A stretch of DNA of 5,838 nucleotides from Nitrospiria bacterium (GTDB lineage: Bacteria > Nitrospirota > CAKKRA01 > 9FT-COMBO-42-15), in contig CAKKRA010000270.1 of assembly GCA_919902475.1 (NCBI GenBank), positions 1 through 5,838 of the forward strand. Direction: 5' to 3'. A program made the position numbers and the translations under genes. This document shows, in pieces, positions 3,772 through 5,838 of this stretch (the first letter of the stretch is position 1; each line of letters opens with the position of its first letter). A model generated the notes under the pieces. It worked only from the letters and a program-made list of their open reading frames with translations. It was not told where the DNA came from and did not search any database.

Positions 3772-4146
3772 CTATTTATTATTTAATGTTTCTGATATTC
3801 TCTCTATCACCACCTCCGCCAATTTTGAATGCACGCCAAGGGGTCTTGTAAAGATTATCTCTAAGTGCGGGTGCCTCTGCCTTGCCTTTTCTATCTCCTC
3901 TGGGATATCATCAACAATATGCCTGCCCTCATGCAGAAAATATGGCTGGATAATTATCTTTTTTATTCCAAATTGCACACATTCATCAATCTTGTCGCCT
4001 AACAATGGCTTTGCAAGCTGCAGAAAGGCAACATCCACCATAGCATAATTCCCCTTATCCTTTACCAGACCTGCGATCTCTTTTATCGCATTATTTGCCT
4101 CAACAATCCTGCTGCCGTGGCCAAGCAGTATAACCGCTGTCTTCAT
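3772..4146 (-). CDS. cbiX: Sirohydrochlorin cobaltochelatase, short CbiX form
   Basis: A 124-residue class II chelatase that inserts cobalt into sirohydrochlorin at the entry to the anaerobic cobalamin pathway. The family opening AVILLGHGSR (4-13) contains metal-binding H10. A second cluster, PYFLHEGRHIVDDIPEEI (68-85), supplies H72 and H76. The ending, with LGVHSKLAEVVIERI (103-117), is typical. The single-domain length is that of CbiX-S, which works as a homodimer, unlike the roughly double-length CbiX-L or CbiK. No His-rich or iron-sulfur tail is present, so metal delivery may rely on a separate protein. The start overlaps the cbiA stop by ATGA. A SirB-like iron chelation role in sirohaem synthesis cannot be excluded by sequence, but the neighbours favour cobalt. 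Confidence 0.93.
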   Translation of the reverse strand: MKTAVILLGHGSRIVEANNAIKEIAGLVKDKGNYAMVDVAFLQLAKPLLGDKIDECVQFGIKKIIIQPYFLHEGRHIVDDIPEEIEKARQRHPHLEIIFTRPLGVHSKLAEVVIERISETLNNK

Positions 4147-5525
4147 GCAGCCACCATACCCTTTTTAATAAATTTCTTTGCCCATTCTATATTAGAGCCA
4201 AAGTGTATATGCACATAGCTTGCAAGGACATTTTTATAACAATACCCTTCTAACCATTCATGGCCATTGCCAGCCTTTGTAACCTTATATGCCCTTTTAA
4301 TTGCATCCGGCATATCAATCTCTGAATAGTGAAACTCATGTCCTCTTATCTTTGAGCCTTTTTGCGCTAAAATTGTATCATCTATCGTCTCAACACTAAC
4401 ATAGCCGAGAGATTTTCTCTTGTTAAGCATCCTTGCCTTTGCTGGAAATATTCCTGCCATCTCATGCATCCTGCCCTCTAAATCTATTATCCCTTCTGTT
4501 AAATACATCAGACCGCCGCATTCTGCATATATGAACATACCGTCTTCTGCTAATTGTTTAATCTGTTTTCTCAAAGACAAATTTGCCTCAAGCTCTTTTG
4601 CATATACCTCTGGATAGCCGCCGCCAATATAGATGCCGTCAATATCGTCTGGCAGGCTCTTGTCACTCAATGGACTAAAGAATTTCAGCTCAGCGCCATA
4701 TTCTTTTAAAATATCAAGATTGTCCTGATAGTAAAAATTAAATGCCTTATCATAAGCAACAGCAAGGGTTATTTTATTTTTATTCTCTTCTTTTCTATTA
4801 TATATAGTAAATATACTTAAATTACTATTTATAGAAGATACCTCTAATATTTTGTCAAGATTAATACTTGTTTCCATAATATCGGATAATTTATCAATAA
4901 TCTTTTCTGAAAGCAGATTATCCTCTGCTGTTACCAGGCCGAGATGTCTGCTCGGAATAACAATGTTGCTATCCTTCTGCAAGTAACCTAACACAGTCGC
5001 CTTGCACATATGCTCTACTGCCTCTTTAAGCATTCTATAATGATTTTCGCTTCCAATATTATTAAATATCACACCTGCAACACGCACATCTTTATTGTAA
5101 TTTTCAAAGCCGTAAACAACAGCGCCAGCGCTCCCTGCCATTGACTTTGCATCAATAATCAGGATAACAGGGATATTTAATATCTTTGCAATCTGTGCTG
5201 TGCTTCCTTCCAATCCCTTTGCATCAACGCCGTCAAAGAGCCCCATTACACCTTCTATCACTGCAAAATCGGCATCATTGCTATTTTTATAAAAAGACTC
5301 CTTCACATAATCTTCTGACATCATCCATGCATCAAGATTCCGCGAAGGTCTGCCTGCAATCATAGTATGATAGCCAGCATCAATAAAATCAGGGCCGACC
5401 TTAAAAGGCTGAACCTTTAGACCCTTCTTTTTAAGCAAGGCTATCAGGCCTATTGTAATCGTTGTCTTGCCGACACCGCTGTTTGTACCTGCTATGATAA
5501 TTGATTTCATTGTAAAAATTGACAT
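4143..5525 (-). CDS. cbiA: Cobyrinate a,c-diamide synthase
   Basis: A 460-residue CbiA/CobB enzyme that uses ATP and glutamine to amidate the a and c side chains of cobyrinate. The N-terminal ATPase domain has the P-loop AGTNSGVGKTT (12-22), KVGPDFIDAGYH (42-53) and EGVMGLFDG (91-99). The C-terminal class I glutamine amidotransferase domain has GGGYPEVY (301-308), YAECGGLMYL (333-342) with nucleophile C336, GHEFHYSE (395-402) and SYVHIHFGSN (436-445). A poorly conserved, AT-rich linker (about 225-250) separates the two. The start at 5525 has GGAGG five bases upstream, within the adjacent repeat. MKSIII at 5510 is equally normal for the family but has no such site, so MSIFT may be a repeat-driven extension. 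Overlaps cbiX by ATGA. All key residues are present. Confidence 0.95.
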   Translation of the reverse strand: MSIFTMKSIIIAGTNSGVGKTTITIGLIALLKKKGLKVQPFKVGPDFIDAGYHTMIAGRPSRNLDAWMMSEDYVKESFYKNSNDADFAVIEGVMGLFDGVDAKGLEGSTAQIAKILNIPVILIIDAKSMAGSAGAVVYGFENYNKDVRVAGVIFNNIGSENHYRMLKEAVEHMCKATVLGYLQKDSNIVIPSRHLGLVTAEDNLLSEKIIDKLSDIMETSINLDKILEVSSINSNLSIFTIYNRKEENKNKITLAVAYDKAFNFYYQDNLDILKEYGAELKFFSPLSDKSLPDDIDGIYIGGGYPEVYAKELEANLSLRKQIKQLAEDGMFIYAECGGLMYLTEGIIDLEGRMHEMAGIFPAKARMLNKRKSLGYVSVETIDDTILAQKGSKIRGHEFHYSEIDMPDAIKRAYKVTKAGNGHEWLEGYCYKNVLASYVHIHFGSNIEWAKKFIKKGMVAA

Positions 5526-5629
5526 CTCACCCTCCCCCTACCCCCTCCCATCAAGGGAGGGGGAAAACCCTATAGGAAAATACATCATTCCCCTCCCCTT
5601 GTGGGAGGGGACTAAGGGGAGGGGATTCT
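5526..5629. repeat. Two inverted copies (A and B) of the C-rich hairpin repeat
   Basis: Copy A contains CCCCCTCCC-atcaa-GGGAGGGGG (5541-5563). Copy B contains CCCCTCCC, a 5-base loop and GGGAGGGG (5590-5610), and is in reverse orientation. A C-rich lead lies outside copy A, and its complement lies outside copy B. The pair therefore forms an element of about 100 bases with inverted ends around a short AT-rich centre. It fills the whole cobC-cbiA gap and reaches into the cbiA ribosome-binding site. It is related to the copy at 3705-3746. Confidence 0.75.
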
Positions 5630-5633
5630 TCTC

Positions 5634-5838
5634 CTATCCGTTCATCAGATTCACAATTGCAATATCATCATAATACTCTATAATATTCAGCGCGCCGTAT
5701 CTCTGCTCAATCCTGAAGAGATATTTTAGATCAAGGCCTAATGCCCTGCATAATATTGTCCTGTTCACGCCGCCGTGTGCAACTATTAAAATCTCCTCGC
5801 CCTTATGGTCTTTTACTATATTCGTAAGCTCTTTATTT
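5634..5838 (-). CDS. cobC: Histidine phosphatase, probably alpha-ribazole phosphatase CobC (3' end)
   Basis: Only the last 67 residues are in the window; the gene enters from the right edge and ends at the TAG of 5634-5636. The fragment shows the C-terminal part of a histidine phosphatase (phosphoglycerate mutase-like) fold. EEILIVAHGGVNRTILCRAL carries the second conserved active-site histidine in the VAHGGVNR motif. RIEQRYGALNIIEY, also typical of CobC/GpmB-like members, follows. In CobC the substrate is alpha-ribazole 5'-phosphate or adenosylcobalamin 5'-phosphate, a late step of nucleotide-loop assembly. The phosphatase family is clear. CobC rather than another member is inferred from the cbi genes that follow. 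The N-terminal RHG motif lies outside the window. Confidence 0.75.
   Translation of the reverse strand, partial: NKELTNIVKDHKGEEILIVAHGGVNRTILCRALGLDLKYLFRIEQRYGALNIIEYYDDIAIVNLMNG

Noticed and set aside
3487..3851. Plus-strand frames opposite cbiC and cbiX ending in PLPSPTRGEGLK or LTLSHKGRG
   Set aside because: Antisense of conserved genes plus the translated C-rich repeat. Such endings are typical artefacts of that repeat.
2824..5633. Cobalamin riboswitch in the cobalamin gene run
   Set aside because: The gaps between these genes are short and filled by repeats. No B12-box-like or long structured leader is visible. Any riboswitch would lie upstream of the right edge.
5467..5673. 68-codon plus-strand frame with SPYPLPSREGE and LPLWEGTKGRG
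   Set aside because: Translation of the two inverted repeat copies and antisense of the cbiA start; not a gene.

Overview
The window looks like a bacterial chromosome segment, probably from an anaerobic Gram-negative lineage of the Nitrospirota or Desulfobacterota kind. This is inferred from four things: an L28 that keeps all four zinc cysteines, an anaerobic-type cobalamin gene set (cbiA, cbiX, cbiC), a CooT-family nickel protein, and a Gly-rich lipoprotein. The taxonomy is not proven by the sequence. Codon choice is AT-leaning, and intergenic palindromic repeats are unusually dense, with several distinct families in under 6 kb.

Left part (1-1171). rpmB (ribosomal protein L28) reads rightward and ends in a hairpin immediately after its stop. 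It converges on a leftward type II toxin-antitoxin pair: a PF09720-like antitoxin overlapping a ParE/RelE-like toxin by ATGA. The pair has a readable promoter whose -10 lies inside an inverted repeat, as expected for autorepression.

Middle part (1172-2218). A leftward secreted lipoprotein gene is preceded by 579 bases with no ordinary gene. That spacer holds a GTCATTCCCGC-type repeat, a compound inverted-repeat element, a TAGGGGC-type palindrome, a long hairpin and a (TCTG)5 microsatellite. It also carries a full match to the sigma-54 core consensus (TGGCAC-N5-TTGC) on the minus strand. This promoter points at a 13-codon ORF with its own Shine-Dalgarno sequence, the microsatellite inside that ORF, and then the long hairpin. 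It could be a small RNA or leader-peptide unit, or the start of a long leader for the lipoprotein.

Right part (2219-5838). One leftward run of seven genes, probably an operon entering from beyond the right edge. In transcription order these are a histidine phosphatase (cobC-like, 3' end only), cbiA, cbiX, cbiC, a CooT-family nickel-binding protein, a 70-residue helical protein with five histidines at exact i+4 spacing, and ridA. CbiX inserts cobalt into sirohydrochlorin, CbiC makes cobyrinate (or its cobalt form), CbiA amidates it, and CobC would remove the phosphate of the alpha-ribazole moiety. The CooT-like and His-ladder proteins placed directly after them suggest a cobalt/nickel handling function attached to the corrin pathway (inference). 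Some genes overlap or nearly touch (ATGA, 2 nt, 6 nt). The three wide gaps are filled by palindromic repeats, which even supply a ribosome-binding site and a stop codon.
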